A DNA stretch of 64,000 bases, taken from the NCBI GenBank assembly GCA_003993805.1, contig RSEF01000001.1, positions 149,434,303-149,498,302 on the forward strand, given 5' to 3'. The stretch is from Himantopus leucocephalus. Taxonomy: Eukaryota; Chordata; Aves; Charadriiformes; Recurvirostridae. Below the pieces are notes generated by a model. That model was not told where the DNA came from and ran no database searches. It saw only the letters and a list, made by a program, of their open reading frames with translations. Every line of letters begins with the position of its first letter. Position 1 is the stretch's first letter. The position numbers and the translations under genes are program-made. Shown in pieces: positions 45,101 through 58,500 of the stretch.

Positions 45101-47403
45101 CATTCCACACACTGAGTCAATTTATCTCAGGGGCTCTCTTTTTCTTCCTCCCCACCCTCTTTAAAGGCTTGGTGACTGGAAAAAAAAGGAGGGGTGTATG
45201 GTAGATGGTAGAAAGAGATTTTGTAGCCACTGGTGCCAGGAATCATCAAGGAATGCTTAAGTAGTGCCTCCTGTGACAGCATCCAGTCTATTGGAAAAGC
45301 AGCATGTGCCATCTGGCTTCGATTTTGACTTAATTAAATGCATGCAGCCGTTTTTAACAACTCAACTGAGATTCAGCTGCCTTGACATTTTGTAAAGAGC
45401 TAGAGTTCGGATTTTCTTGGGGAAGCTACAATAGTCACCTGATTTATGTTGTTCGGTTCCCTTTCAGTGTGGTCCATGCAGTTTTCTGATATTTGAGTGA
45501 CAATGTTTAAATAAACTCTTAAGACTTGCTGACTCTTGGAAGCCTAATTCAGTTGGGTTTTTCCACTCTAGAATCTGGGATTTTTCTTAGAACTGCAGTT
45601 ACTGTGGATTTTTTTAATAGCAAAAGGAGATTCTTAAGTTCAGCCAAGTAATTTGTCAGGGAAAAAAGCAAGCTTCTTTATTGAAGAAGTTAGGTTACTC
45701 CACCCAAAGACTCCAAATCAATGGGATTTTAGCTCTGAGTGGGGAGACAGGAAGGGGAACGATGGGGGGAAGGAGGAGAATGCTTTCTTTGCTATTAACC
45801 AGAGTCCTTCTTAATGCAGAGAATAGCAAGGAACTACTTTCCATGGCCAGCAAACCATCTTGTACTGATGCGAGCCTCTCCTTTTAGTTCTCTTCTCTGT
45901 TGTTTCATCTTGCATCTTTACTCTAACAATAACTTACCTATGCAGATGAAGAATGTTGGGGGAAAAAAAATCTGCAAAATCCTACCCATGCAATTGTAAT
46001 TTTAAAAAAATACTCCTTTGTTCTGAGTGCTGGGTGTCTTGATTTTTGAAGCTTTATCATTTTGATCTTTAAAATTTTTGAAAAAATTCCAGGGAAGACA
46101 AATTCATAAAAATACTATTTTTTACTTAGCATCTAGGTGAGGTGAACAAAGACTCATTCATATTGCCCTTTGTACTTCAAGTTTTATCAAAATTGACTAG
46201 GGATATTGGTGAAGTATTAATGTAAAATAAGTCTTCTACCATATTTCTGAAACTTCCAAATGGTCAATTTTTCTCTTTCATCCATCTATAGAGGATTACC
46301 CCATTGTTCCCATTTTTATCATTGGAAAGGGTATATTCTTGGAAGGCCTTGCTGAAGAGCAAGAAGAGCAAGAGCAAGAGAAGTTTTACAGTTACGTGTG
46401 CAGGAGTATCTGGCCCTTTTCTAGTTTTATATTGTAATAAACGTTTTTGCTTTTTAATCTTTCTAGATTTTTAGCAAGTTATCCTTGGCCATTTGCCACC
46501 CATTGTATGAATGGAATTCTACAGCTCTCGTTATGAAGGTCAGTTTGCTTAGACCTCTTTAGCTGATTCAGTAAGTACAATATCCAGATCCCTCCTGCTG
46601 TGTCTTAACAGCTGTGCTGCAGGCTTGGGATAGACTTAACATTCATTTACATCCTTCTCTTTTTACCCCACCCCCACACCCCCCAAACAAACAAACCAAC
46701 CCTCCAACCTGTAATGGGCACTTTGGCCTGCTCATTCAAGAAAGAAGCTTTATGAGAGCCTTCACATGTCCATTTCCCTTTGCCCATTCATGTTTGAAAT
46801 CTGGATTTATGGAAAAAAAAAATAATGCTGTTTTGACAACCTTGGTGATTGGTGCACTATCTGCAGAAGAAAAATAGCACAAAGAGATAGCTGTTAAACT
46901 TCCTCATGCAACTCTGCTAAACGTATCTTAAACTTGGCCTTGAGAGCTGTGTTCTCAAGGGTGAGGGACTGCTGGACTTCTGCTTTCATACATGTTGAAT
47001 TCTTGGCCTCTGCATTCAGACTGCTGTAAAGGTTACGAATAATGTTTCTTGCAAAGGAGGTTCTTATTAGTGATAACCAAGCAACGTCTTCCTTCTAATG
47101 TTAATCTGATTATTGTAGGACTAATTGACTCAAAGCAGTTGAGAATTGAAGAGCTTTAATTTCTTATTGTCCACCTGTACGCGTAATCATCAGGATAAGG
47201 AGAAGCTGGGTATTTTGAACAGGTTGGATTGTTTGGAGTGACTTTCTCAAAATCACTTTCCTAGTATACATTGCGTGTGCATTATTATTTTTATTTACTG
47301 CAAAGTTAAATAATTGAATGGAGAAGCCCCCAAATCTTTCTTTTTGTTGATTATGAATTGAGTATCAGTGCATGAGATTCTTTTTCCTTAGTATGAATGC
47401 ATT

Positions 47404-47665
47404 TATCATAGAATCCCAGGTTGGAAGAGACCTCAAGGTCCAACCTTTCTTGGCAAAAGCGCGGTCTAGACAAGATGGCCCAGCACCCTGTCCANNNNNN
47501 NNNNNNNNNNNNNNNNNNNNNNNNNNNNNNNNNNNNNNNNNNNNNNNNNNNNNNNNNNNNNNNNNNNNNNNNNNNNNNNNNNNNNNNNNNNNNNCACTCC
47601 TGGATTATGTTTTCCCAGATGCAAGACCTTACACTTGCCCTTGTTAATGTAGATGGTTTTACTTG
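47404..47665 (-). mobile_element. CR1 LINE fragment interrupted by a 100-N gap
   Basis: ATCATAGAATCCCAGGTTGG followed by AAGAGACCTCAAGGTC and GACAAGATGGCCCAGCACCC is the complement of a CR1 3' region, of a different subfamily from the copy at 14.7 kb by its sequence. Right of the gap, GCAAGACCTTACACTTGCCC is an interior CR1 segment, so the insertion spans the gap on the minus strand. The right edge is approximate. Confidence 0.82.
47495..47594. other. Assembly gap, 100 N
   Basis: Exactly 100 N, inside a CR1 fragment. Confidence 0.98.
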
Positions 47666-47748
47666 TGTTTATCCCAGGTGGTTTTGGTGGGATTGCTGCA
47701 TGGTCTCTCTGGGCTTAAGGGTGGCACTACTGTAGTGGTAGACATGCC

Positions 47749-47812
47749 TTTATATAATTTTAAATAATATAGAATATATATTATATAATAATATGTAATA
47801 TAAATAATTTGT
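47749..47812. repeat. AT-rich low-complexity tract
   Basis: About 60 bases of irregular TA/AAT repeats directly downstream of the CR1 fragment. Confidence 0.8.
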
Positions 47813-50800
47813 CTCTGATTTTGGAGACACACCGGCAATATATGCAAACAACATTCACAGTTTCACTTACCATAAAACAGGTAAGCAAGGCAAAGGAATC
47901 TGGGATGTTGGAAATAAATCTCCTTCAGGGAAGTTATCTGATTGTTCTGCCTGTTTCCTCTCTGCCCACATATTTATTTGTTTGAAGGAGACTGTGTAGG
48001 ACAGAAACTTGAGCCAGAATTAGGTTGGGGTAAGAGGAAAGGAAATGATTCAAGCTAGCAACTCTTACTCAGTTGGATTGAAGTTGGCCACAAGTTCATT
48101 TGGCACCTCCTGTGGTTTACAGTTGTGGAGTATCATTTGAAGAGCCCTGAGAGACTGCAAACTAGAGAAATGCCTGCAATTGTAGCCAGGTTGTGCTAGG
48201 GGTCCCTGATGTGAGAGCAGGAGTGTGGTTTCTTACTTTCAGAGTGTATGTGGGTCCATGCTTGGGAGCCCTTTTCCAGCTGATGGTGTAGCAGAGGAAG
48301 CTTTGGGAGTTGACTGTACAGAAGGTCTAAGAGTTGAACCTGCTGATTAGTGGCTCAGCTGTAGAGCAAGTCAAGAAGAGTGTAAAACAACTGAAACCAC
48401 CATTGCTTTGAGTGAGACAACCTCTCTACAATTCTTCTTTGGCTCTGATCTTGTATGAAAGGTAGTCAGCTTATCTTCTCTAACCTGTTACTGACTTGAC
48501 TTCTGCTTCTTCTTGATCCACAGTTTTAATTTCAGTTGCTTGATTATTCTAAGGTTTACCAAAAATGTTTGTTTGCTTTATACTTACCTTGTAGTAGGTG
48601 CTCCCTATAGAGGACTGAATTGGTGCTTAGTGTTACAATGAATCACAGTGCATTTTCTTGTGTACTCTGGATGAAGAAACAGTCTCCTTGAGCTATATTC
48701 TCGTAGCGCATAGGTCTTGGTGCTTGACTAAGGCTCTAAAAGACAATGATGGTGCAAGCTTTTAATTGTTTGTACAGTTAACTGAGGTTCTCCATTGCCT
48801 AATCGTTGGGGGAAATGACTTCTGAACCTGAAGATGTTTTTACTGTTTCGGTTTGCTACACTTATGGTATACACAAGTGCATGTGTGTACGTGCATCTGG
48901 CGTGAAATGGCGTAAAAGCACCCCTAAGGTGAAGATTACCTTTTACATGAATATATTCATCACACCTTCATATTTCTAGTTGTGAATCAATTACTTAGAG
49001 GAGGGTGTTCTAACCAAATCAGCAAAGAATGTAAAAACACAAGGTCTGAGTCATAGAGACTCACCCTTTCAAAGACTAAGGAAGAAAAGAACTATGTAGC
49101 TGACCTTTCTAGGGTTATTGATCTACTTTCATCCAATGTAATACTTTTCATACAAGAATTCAAAAGTCTTTACGCTGACTACAGTTTAAATTTTATTCAG
49201 AGAACCATCAGTGTGGCTTTTACTAAAACAGCTGTATGTTGCACTGAGAAAAAAAAAAATCAACGTCCTCTGTGTGGCACAATTTACTTGGTGGTTATAA
49301 CAGAAATTGTTAGTTGTGACTTTTGAAAGTGCTAGTTGGAAGATACAGGACACTTAACTGAAAACTGAAATTTAAAAAACTTACTGGGAGTTTGAAAAGA
49401 GGGAGCAAAAAACCTTTTCCTCTGTATTTACCACCTTCTCCTTTGACTACTGGAAAAGAGAGAGAGGGTCAATGCTTCATTAAACAGCAAGGAAGATTTT
49501 TGAATAAGTTCTCTAAGACTTTTTATTTTCAAATAATATTTGCTTTAATGTATTTTCAAATAAAATATTTCGACCAGCTTCAGTTTTATGCTTTTGCAGT
49601 TGTTGAGATATTTTTAGGACAGGAAGAACACAGATTTCAAATCATTAGGGCTTTGTTCATTAATTATGATACATAGCCTTTTCTCTGCCAGAAGAAGTGT
49701 GATGATAAATCTTGAGCAGGATGTTCAGAAATTTTATTTTTTTTTTTTACTTGTTGTGTTGATGTGTGATGAAGGGAGCTTTTAATACAGAGACTATCTC
49801 TGGGAGAAGAGAGAGGATAAAGCAAGCTAGTCTCATGTCTTCTTAAATGTTTGGAAGTTTAGACCTAAGAGAAGAATGGGTCTTTTCTCCAATGTGAATA
49901 GGCCCCGGATTTTCTGGATTTTGTTGACTGAAACCTGCTTTGTAATGTGTAGCCAGGATGCTTGAAGATAGACTTGTTCCACGGACAAAGCATAAAGTAG
50001 AGTGAACAGTGTACCTTCATAATGTAGGTACATTCCCCCTGGGCAGGCAAGTCCTGAGAGTTAAGTTCTTCCTTACACCACTGAAAGTACCATCCCAGCC
50101 CTTGCACCTTTACAGGCTGTAATGCAGATAACTACACCATACAAAAATATCTTTGTTATTTGTATTTACAAGGCAATGAGCAGTATGGAAAGTACAATCG
50201 CATCTGAAGCGATACAGCCATGTGCATGTTTTGTGGGCAGGGATCTGAGCTGCAATAAACTCCTTAAGTTACCTTGCTTATATGAGAAAGCAAAATATTA
50301 TTTGTACAGTGACAATGGTTGAGTGTGCATGTAGTATATAGATCCCTTTTAAAATACAGACGGGCTATGACCTCACATTCCAGAGGAGATTAAGTAGAAA
50401 GCATCAGTAAAAGCCATCTGTAATCAGATTCTCTGCAGTTTTTCTTTTAGTGCTTTTGATCTGAGATGAAGCAAATGAGTGATGTGAAAGTTGCCTTAGC
50501 AGAGCATGAAACTTCCGAACTTCATGCATTTGGCACATGTTCAAATGGCTCTGTGTGGGGTCAGTTGTACTTTAACCTTGAGCTTCAGGCATGCTGCTAG
50601 AGAGTCCAAGCACTTTTATTTGTCCTCTTCTTTCCATGGTTAATATATTCTGTCTTAAAAGTGAAAATATTTAACAGAATGACATTTTTTTCATTTTTTC
50701 CCCAAGTCAGATGTTAAATGTCACAATCCAGATAACTTTTCTTTTTTTAACCACTTTCCAAATTCAAACTACTCCGTTAAACCATTTCAGTTTGGGAGCT

Positions 50801-52447
50801 GGCCAAAGTTAGCTGAGGAGTTTCTTATCGAGCGTAGTCATTCTGCAAGCATCCCCTTAAAACTCTCCTTGAGTCCAGAGAAATGAGCTGGTAAAGTCTT
50901 GCTGTATCTCAGCTCTGCCTGCCCAGCATCTTGGCAAACTATGAATTTAACAGAAATGAGCTCTAGCATTAAATACTTTGGAAGGGATCCTATTTTGCTG
51001 TTGCTTAATGCAACAAAGAAATAGCAAATATATCACAATATTGCTTTCATGCCAGTTAAAGCAATAGGTATCTGGTATTTGTGGTAATTCCATACTGTGG
51101 GATAGAGCTGGATGTATCTTCTGTAGCAATATTGTGTTTGGTCATCTGTCTTGTGCGTTCTGTACCACTTCTTTAAAAAGAATTTAAAAAAGCAGCTTTT
51201 CATGACTGGTGTCGTGTGGCAGTTTCCATTAGTCTAAAAGAAAACTTGTTAAATGTCAGCATGTTTAGACATTACTGTAAAATAATTCCTTAATGCTCTC
51301 AAATGTTGCCAGCGTGTCCATTTAACAGAGAGGTGTTTTGTCTCTTCAGCCACAGAACAACTGCTGAAGAATATACTGCACTTGACTGGGTTATTTTGCT
51401 TGCTTTCATTCTCCCCAGTTAATTGATTTGGATCACTTTTTTGCTTGGCACACTAATTAAGTCAAATTGGTGTACAGTAAGACTCATACTTTGCTACATG
51501 TCTTCTCATGCCACAAAAAATGTTAGCTTTTTTTTTTTTTCCTACATACTCTTTTGCACTTCCATGCCGTTGACCGAGCAGACAGGCGGATTTTGAAGGC
51601 TGGAGGGTGGTTCTGTATTTCGTCTCCTCCATCTATCAGTTTATTTAGCCTCTGGGATGTGCTCATTTGCAAGCAATGCACAGCCTAGTACAAACTACTA
51701 TAAATTTGTCAGCCACAAAACAACAGAGAAAATCCTTAACTCAAATTTTATACTTTGTAACTTTTTTCCACAAAGGCAGGTTGTGTATTTGATAGGTGTA
51801 GGCAAGTCTGTAAATATTTCAACCCTATTAATATTGGAATACTGTAAATTTTTCAATGCAATTTATACTTAGAGATAGTTATATAAAGATAATATTCAGT
51901 ACACTGCAGAATAATGCTCCAGCGTAAAAAACAGTGTGCTTGAAAGCGAAGCGAAGGGTCTTTATTTTAGGGTGAAAGGGCAAAACTGCTACTTCAAGTG
52001 TTCTTTAGTCCTGTGCTGTAATTTGCTGATGCTGCAGACTGAGTGTTTCACCACGGGTATGGCTGGGCTGGGACGGGACAGTGATGAGAGAGCCTTCAAG
52101 TAGGTGTGAGGCCACATTCCGGACCTTCTGTATAGCACCGTGTTTCACAAATAAGAACACAGCTTATGAAGGCATCATCGCATAGATCTCTTTGCATCCA
52201 GGCACCCGTGGAACCTCAGGGTCACTGGGAGCCCTCTCTCTTGCCGGCCCCGCACCAGCAAACCTAACCGCGGGCTCTCACAAGGGCCAGCTGGGCTCTG
52301 CTTTCTGGTCTGGCGCCAGGAGGTTACTTTGAGTTGTTGTAGACTGGCTGATGAAATGACTCTTTGTTTTTCCCCCTTTTGGTAATAGGGCAGCATAAAA
52401 GCACCCGTGTCACAAATGAATTTCTGTAAGGGTGTATTTTTATTTAG

Positions 52448-52501
52448 CTTTGTGTTCTTTTTCCCATTTTCTTTTTTCTTTTTCCTCTTTTTTTTTTTTT
52501 A
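52448..52501. repeat. Polypyrimidine tract
   Basis: Over 50 bases nearly all C and T on the plus strand, ending in a 13-base T run. Confidence 0.8.
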
Positions 52502-55500
52502 ATTGAGATAATAGCTGTTACTTTTGAAAAAGCTGGTACAGCGTTGTAGGTTAAGGATGATGCTCCTCTGTGAAAGGAGGCTGACTGTTGGGGTTTTGGA
52601 GTTAAAGTAACTTCTTCCACTGTGTTCTTAGAAAATTACGACGTTGCAAAATGGAGTTGCCTTAAAGGTGCTTTTTAAACATATCATTCACTGTACTGAA
52701 AATACCCATAATGTTAAAGTTGATTAAAATGTGACTTTTCGTATTATTTTTCTTTTGCACAGGATTTGAGTATGTGCTGATAAATCTTACTGATTAAAAA
52801 AAAATCTTACATAAATGAGCTGCGCTTTTTTGCTTATAATCTTGTGACAGAAGACTCAGTATTTTTTTTTATGGCCCTGTGTTGCTTATATTTTAAATCC
52901 TCTTGACAAGCACAGCAACTGTTATGCTCCTTGTGCATATGTATAATTCACAAGCTGCTTGTGTTGCCTCCTAATCTAGATTATCATCCTGAAGAAAAAG
53001 ATGTTTTCCTTTCGCAAAGAGAAGATTGAAAAGCTGATGTGTGACATAATACCAGCACAGAGGAGTAGCATTACCAATTAATAACACTATCAGGAGAAGG
53101 AGGCTTGTGTTCCTTATCACAAGGCCATTTTTTAAGTTGCACAATTTTTAAAACTCAGCCAATTTTTCCTTGTTTGCATTTGACAGGCTCTCTGTAAGAA
53201 TCCTGAAAATGCACGTTTGGTTTAGTGTGAAGTAGGCAATATTTTTTAGTTTCCCATTTGTAGGAAACTTCTTTTAAATTCTATTTTTACAGCTTTAAGC
53301 CATTTTAGTGAGTAAATCATAGCATTATGAAGTACACTAACTTACTAGTTTATTCACTGTTTTGGGCTAAGCTCTTGGAAAATTGATACTGAGATAGCCA
53401 GCTATAGTTCTGATGTCAGATGATATTGCTGGCTCTGTGGCAACAGACTGTCTGGTCCTTTATCTTTTAGAAGATCACTGTAGAGAACTTCGCATGTGTA
53501 ATAGAGTTTATGCTACCTGTATTCCTTTGGAAATTTGTTTACAGTGAGGTAATGAATGGGGAAAACTAGTAGCCTTTAATGCAGTCCATGCTGTAGTGGC
53601 TATGCCAGGTAGGACTGAGAGGGTGAACTTCTGAAGCAGAACAAATAGGCTCTTTGTAGACTTCCTTTGTTATTCCTAGTAAGTTGCTATACAACATAGC
53701 TGTGTATTGGACCCCAAAAGTGCTTCAGTCACTTTTGTTAATAACTAAACGATCCAACTAAGAGGTCTGTTCTTTGCATTTTGTGCCTTGCTGATAAATA
53801 GGAAATATGATACTCCCAATGTGAAATGAAGTACAACAGTATTCCAGAAAGAGTATATGGATATTTCTCTGGATCACAGCCTTGGAAGAACCACTGTACA
53901 GAAAAATTTCTAAAATATAAACAGTGAAGAATTCAAAGGGTATGTACTAAAAAGATAGTACTTTAAGAAAGTTAATTCAAATTTTGAAACAGTCTTGGAA
54001 TTAAAATAATACCTATAGTAGATAACTGGTAAAGGAAGGAGAAGAGAGGGATTGGTATTTGCAATGAGAAAACTATGAATAGAAGACAAAAACAAACTTG
54101 TGGTTTGGATAACCACATGGAAAATGCAGTGAGATTTTATTTGTAAACTTAAACTGGATGATGCCCAGACAAGGAAAAACCTATGACTGATAACTGTAAT
54201 GGATCTGTTGTAGCTCTAAAATGCTGCATGTTGCCAACCAGTCTCTCCAGCTTCATGTAACTAGCTAATATTTCAGAGTAAGAACATTCCTGCTTTTTCT
54301 GTACAGAAACATAAACCAGTGATTTAGAAAACAATGGAAGAGGTACTGTCTAGTAGATACACCATGCTTGCTTTAACTAGTAATGTCCTTGCACTTGAGA
54401 GAGCTTCATGAACTGTTTTGTCTTACAGTTACTTTGTACAGCTTGGAAAATAAAGTATGTGAACGCAGCAGGAGTCCCTGCAGCTTTCCTCAAATAATGA
54501 AACGGGAATTTTAGATCTTTTACTGCAGAGTTATCTAACTTCCTGCACTTTAGTCTTACTCATGCTCTGGAAACCCCCTAATATAAAAAGCCACGGTTCT
54601 TCCCTCTGGTGAGCGGCTCAAGAGGTATCAGCCATGGCCCACACTGGCACAATACCATGGCTGCTAATCTCTGCTGTGTGGTATGGACCCAGACCAACTT
54701 CAACGGACTATTGCAAGCCCATCTCTGCCTTCCTGTATCTCGGAAGGAACAAATGTGTTTTCCTCCACAGTTCACTAGGAGTGAAGAGTATTGTTCAGCT
54801 TACTGAGAGAAAGCTGAGAATTTTGGGATGTACTCCCACAAGGTACATCTGCACCTTTAGAGACAAGAACAAAACCCAAGAACACCAGTGCAACTTTCCT
54901 CCAAATTCACGTCACTGCATGTCTTTCTGGTGTGTCTGTGTAGTGCTTTTCTCTTGCCAAGGTGCCTTTGGGGGTACAGGCCTGTGTTTCTGAAACACTA
55001 GATGTACGTAAACAGGAAAAACTAAGCCATCTGAACTCATGCTTCTCATAGTCCTTAGCTATTCTTGAGACAGAGAAACTAACAACAGCAGAGGAAGTGT
55101 AGGGATAGCTGTCTAATAAAAAAGCCTGTGGGTTTGTACTGACCTGCTTAATAGGAGGCTTGCAATACATTCTTATTTTCAACAGCCCTCACCTTTGATC
55201 TGTAGTAATAATGTACTCTTTTAATATTAAAACAAAACAAACAAAAGCAAAAGCTCCAAATCTACTTTTAGGTATACCGTTTGTTTTGCTTTACCTGGTC
55301 TTCACGTCCATAGCTAGGCCAAACAAAAAACTCTAGAGGCTTACAAATTGGTCATTACAGTGTCTGTTGTTTAGCTCCTAGAGTCCATATACATTTTATT
55401 AATTGAGTGCTTGAAATAGGTAATCCAGAAACCTCCCAGTTAAGCAAGGAGCTACTTAAAGAAGTATCCCAATGTTAACATCTGAACAGAGAAACAGTTC

Positions 55501-58500
55501 TCCCCCGTTCATTCAAAGAGGAGAGTCGGGACTGCAGTAGCAAAGTGAATTTACAAACCACAAGCTTAGGGTGAACTCCTGTTTCTTCCCTCCCCACCCC
55601 CTTCTTTTTTCCTTCCTTCTTCTGAGTTGGGAATTACTAATTACTCTCACTTTGAAACGAAGCCAAAGTAGGCCGCAGCAGAAGTAGTGCTTGCTCATCT
55701 TTTGTATTTTATCCAAATGTTGGGATGCATGTCCAGAAAATGGGAGACACTTCCTTCTGCTTGGGGGCAATTCAAACTTGCATCTCGTAGGGCTGGGAGA
55801 CTTCCCTAACTACCAGGCTGGATGCTGATCCTTACTCGTTCTGCAGAAGTAGTCCTGAGCTGGTAGGACTGGGGTGAGAGTACAAAAGGAATGTGATTAT
55901 TTTTTTCCTTTTTTCTTTTTTTGTACACCATGACTAGGATGTTTTTTGGAGAAGAGGTGAGTAGGCAGCCTTAGGTACAGGTTTCAGCTCTCGGCATTTA
56001 TGCCTATAATGAGGAATATAAAGTGCATAAACACTTGTGGAAGTAGAGAGAAACCTCAGTTACTCTTCTCTATGAATATGCCACATCTGTCAGATGTTTG
56101 GCTAAAAGAACATATTTTCCAAAGCCCCCTCCTAATGAGATGAGATTAAAATGTGTTTCCATGTCATTAACATTTAAAGGATGGGAGATACTCCATCACC
56201 TAAAACCCCAACCTAGTTAGCTGCAGCCCAGTCCTTAGTATAACTACTGAGAGATAGAACCACTCAGCAATGTACCACTGTCTCTAATTAATTTTTTTTC
56301 AGCATCTTAAAGTACACCCACTTATTCTTCAAGCAACTATAAATGAGGAATCCCAGGAAGGATTTACCGGTGGGTAAAAATGCATTCATTCAGCTGAATT
56401 TTGAGGCTGTTTTAAGAAACTGCTTGTTATTTCTATAGTAAAAGAAGACAACAAGCTGACTTGCTGGAAAGATTGCATAGAGTAATGCGCAGCCTGAAGT
56501 GAGCTTGAGCTATAGATCTTGAAGCTTCAGCTCGAAAATGGTAGAAGACCGGTTGGATGATGGATTTACCTAAGAATGCAGGATATTCCCCAAGTTCCTG
56601 GAAGTGACGTGGTTCAGCCCTGCAGGTAGCTGTGTACCAGTGAAGTCTTTAAGCCTGAATGGTTGGTGATCCAGGATGAAGGCAGGCATGAGGCAAAGGC
56701 AGCAGGTGTTTTCAGAAGCCAAAGTATTAGAGTTGCATGCTTCTGAACACAGGTTTTGTGTTTTGTTTTTGTTTGGTTTTGTTTTAAATTTTCATCCTCA
56801 TGATGGAGTTTGTGATGCAACTAATGTAATGACAATTGTAGCCTTAGATGCATAACAGAATCTTCGCCAAATACTACAGTTCCCTGAATCACAAAATGTT
56901 GAATTATCCTGTAGAAGGCTGGTCAGCCTCTGTTCCCAAAACAAACGATGCAGAAACCTGTTGCCTATTTCATTTGCAAAGCAGAAGGCATTCCAGTTGC
57001 TGGTTTAGTCAAACCTTCAACTTCCTTTTATCATCATAAATAAAATCTTAATAAAAGGTTTTCCTACAATTTAGACTGTAAAAATTAGTGACTCTAGAGA
57101 GAATTTAAATACAGTGCATACAAAATTTTGCAGTATGTAGCTGTTGTAATGTAGTATGCAGTTTAAATATTTGAGTATTGTTCAGGAGAGTAGATTGTTT
57201 CTCTGCTGTTTTTAGTGATGATAGATGTTTCTGTTGAACTCAATGTGTAGCTAAGTCCTGTAATGCTTTATGACCTCATGACCTTTGCAGGATGAATTTA
57301 AGATTTGCTTTGAAATTTCAACTTCCAAGTTGGTGTTTACAAAAATACTCCTCCCTTGTGATTGAATCTCAGCCTAAATGCTTAGATCTCATGGATAAAT
57401 CAAAATCCAGGGGTTTTCTCTCAATCCGTTGCACTTCACCATTTGAAGAATCAGGTCTCTGCTCAGCATATGCTTTTGGGGGAAGGCAGGCTGTGGTGAC
57501 AGGCTTGAGAATGAAAGGCAAGTTTTGAATGTAAGCACTGCCTACAGTGGACAGGCTCTCCAAAAGACCATGTTGCTTTACTCTGAAGATGGTCATAAGA
57601 ATATGCCCATGGAAAATTGTCAGGACTATCAAACAGTGGGTTAAAATACTGCTTTGCTCCCAGCTCTTGCATACTTCGGCATTAAGCTTTTAAGACCTGT
57701 CTTGTCTCGAAGGAAAACAGCTGTTTCATGGTGTTCATAAATAATACAGGCAGTATCTTGTGGGTTCCACAAATACTCAGTTTCCTTAACCGTGTTACAG
57801 ACTCATTTCAGAATGTCAGTACAGGCACTCTTTAATGGTCTGTCAGTTATCAGGATGTGCAAGTTCAACATCTCCTGTGCAGTGCGGTATTTAGAACAGT
57901 CAACCTCCTGGCAACGCTGACATCCTAAACTGGCGTGCTAAGACATGAATTTTTCATTAGTGTGGTTGCATACTGCTGGAATACACACTTGAAGCATTCG
58001 TGTTCACCAGCACAGGCAGCAGTGGGAGACATAAGGCATATGTATGATGGCATACACATGTGCATATATTGCGGTCCCACCACCAATGTGGGAAAATAGA
58101 AGTATAATTATAAATTTTCGCCTGTTGTGCAAGAATTATTGTACAAACATTCTTCCCCATAATTCCACTCATACTTGAGCAAGTGCTCTGCAGTGGATTT
58201 GTGACTTCTGCTGCATGAGCAGGATGTGTCTTTTAGTAAGTGCATCTGCACATATGACAGATACTTTTGCCAAACAGAAATACAGATGTTTGTCAAACTG
58301 AGTAGTTTTGCCATAATTAAATATATACCTTCTTAATCAGGAAAAGCAGCTAATTGCGTGTGTAATATTTTGATACTTCTTTAAAACTTTCTTTTTTCAG
58401 TCTTTGGAGCCTATTCTTAGAGCTAATTATGTTAGCAACACGTTATACAATGAAGCTTTTGAAAAAGAGCTACAAATTGAAAGCCAATTTGGAAAACTTC

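Larger units (their letters stand above)
34489..47403 (+). other. SHROOM2: SHROOM2 intron 1, middle part
   Basis: AT-rich intron. It contains T runs with an N (35208; 43732), a 19-bp tandem duplication (36995-37032), an A/C-rich low-complexity stretch (about 38739-38836), a G-quadruplex motif (39039-39067), an inverted repeat (42089-42126), and a C/A-rich stretch (about 46655-46712). No exon was recognised. Confidence 0.7.

Noticed and set aside
47372..47735. Plus frames running across the 100-N gap
   Set aside because: They join CR1 antisense sequence through unknown bases of unknown length, so the frame is meaningless.
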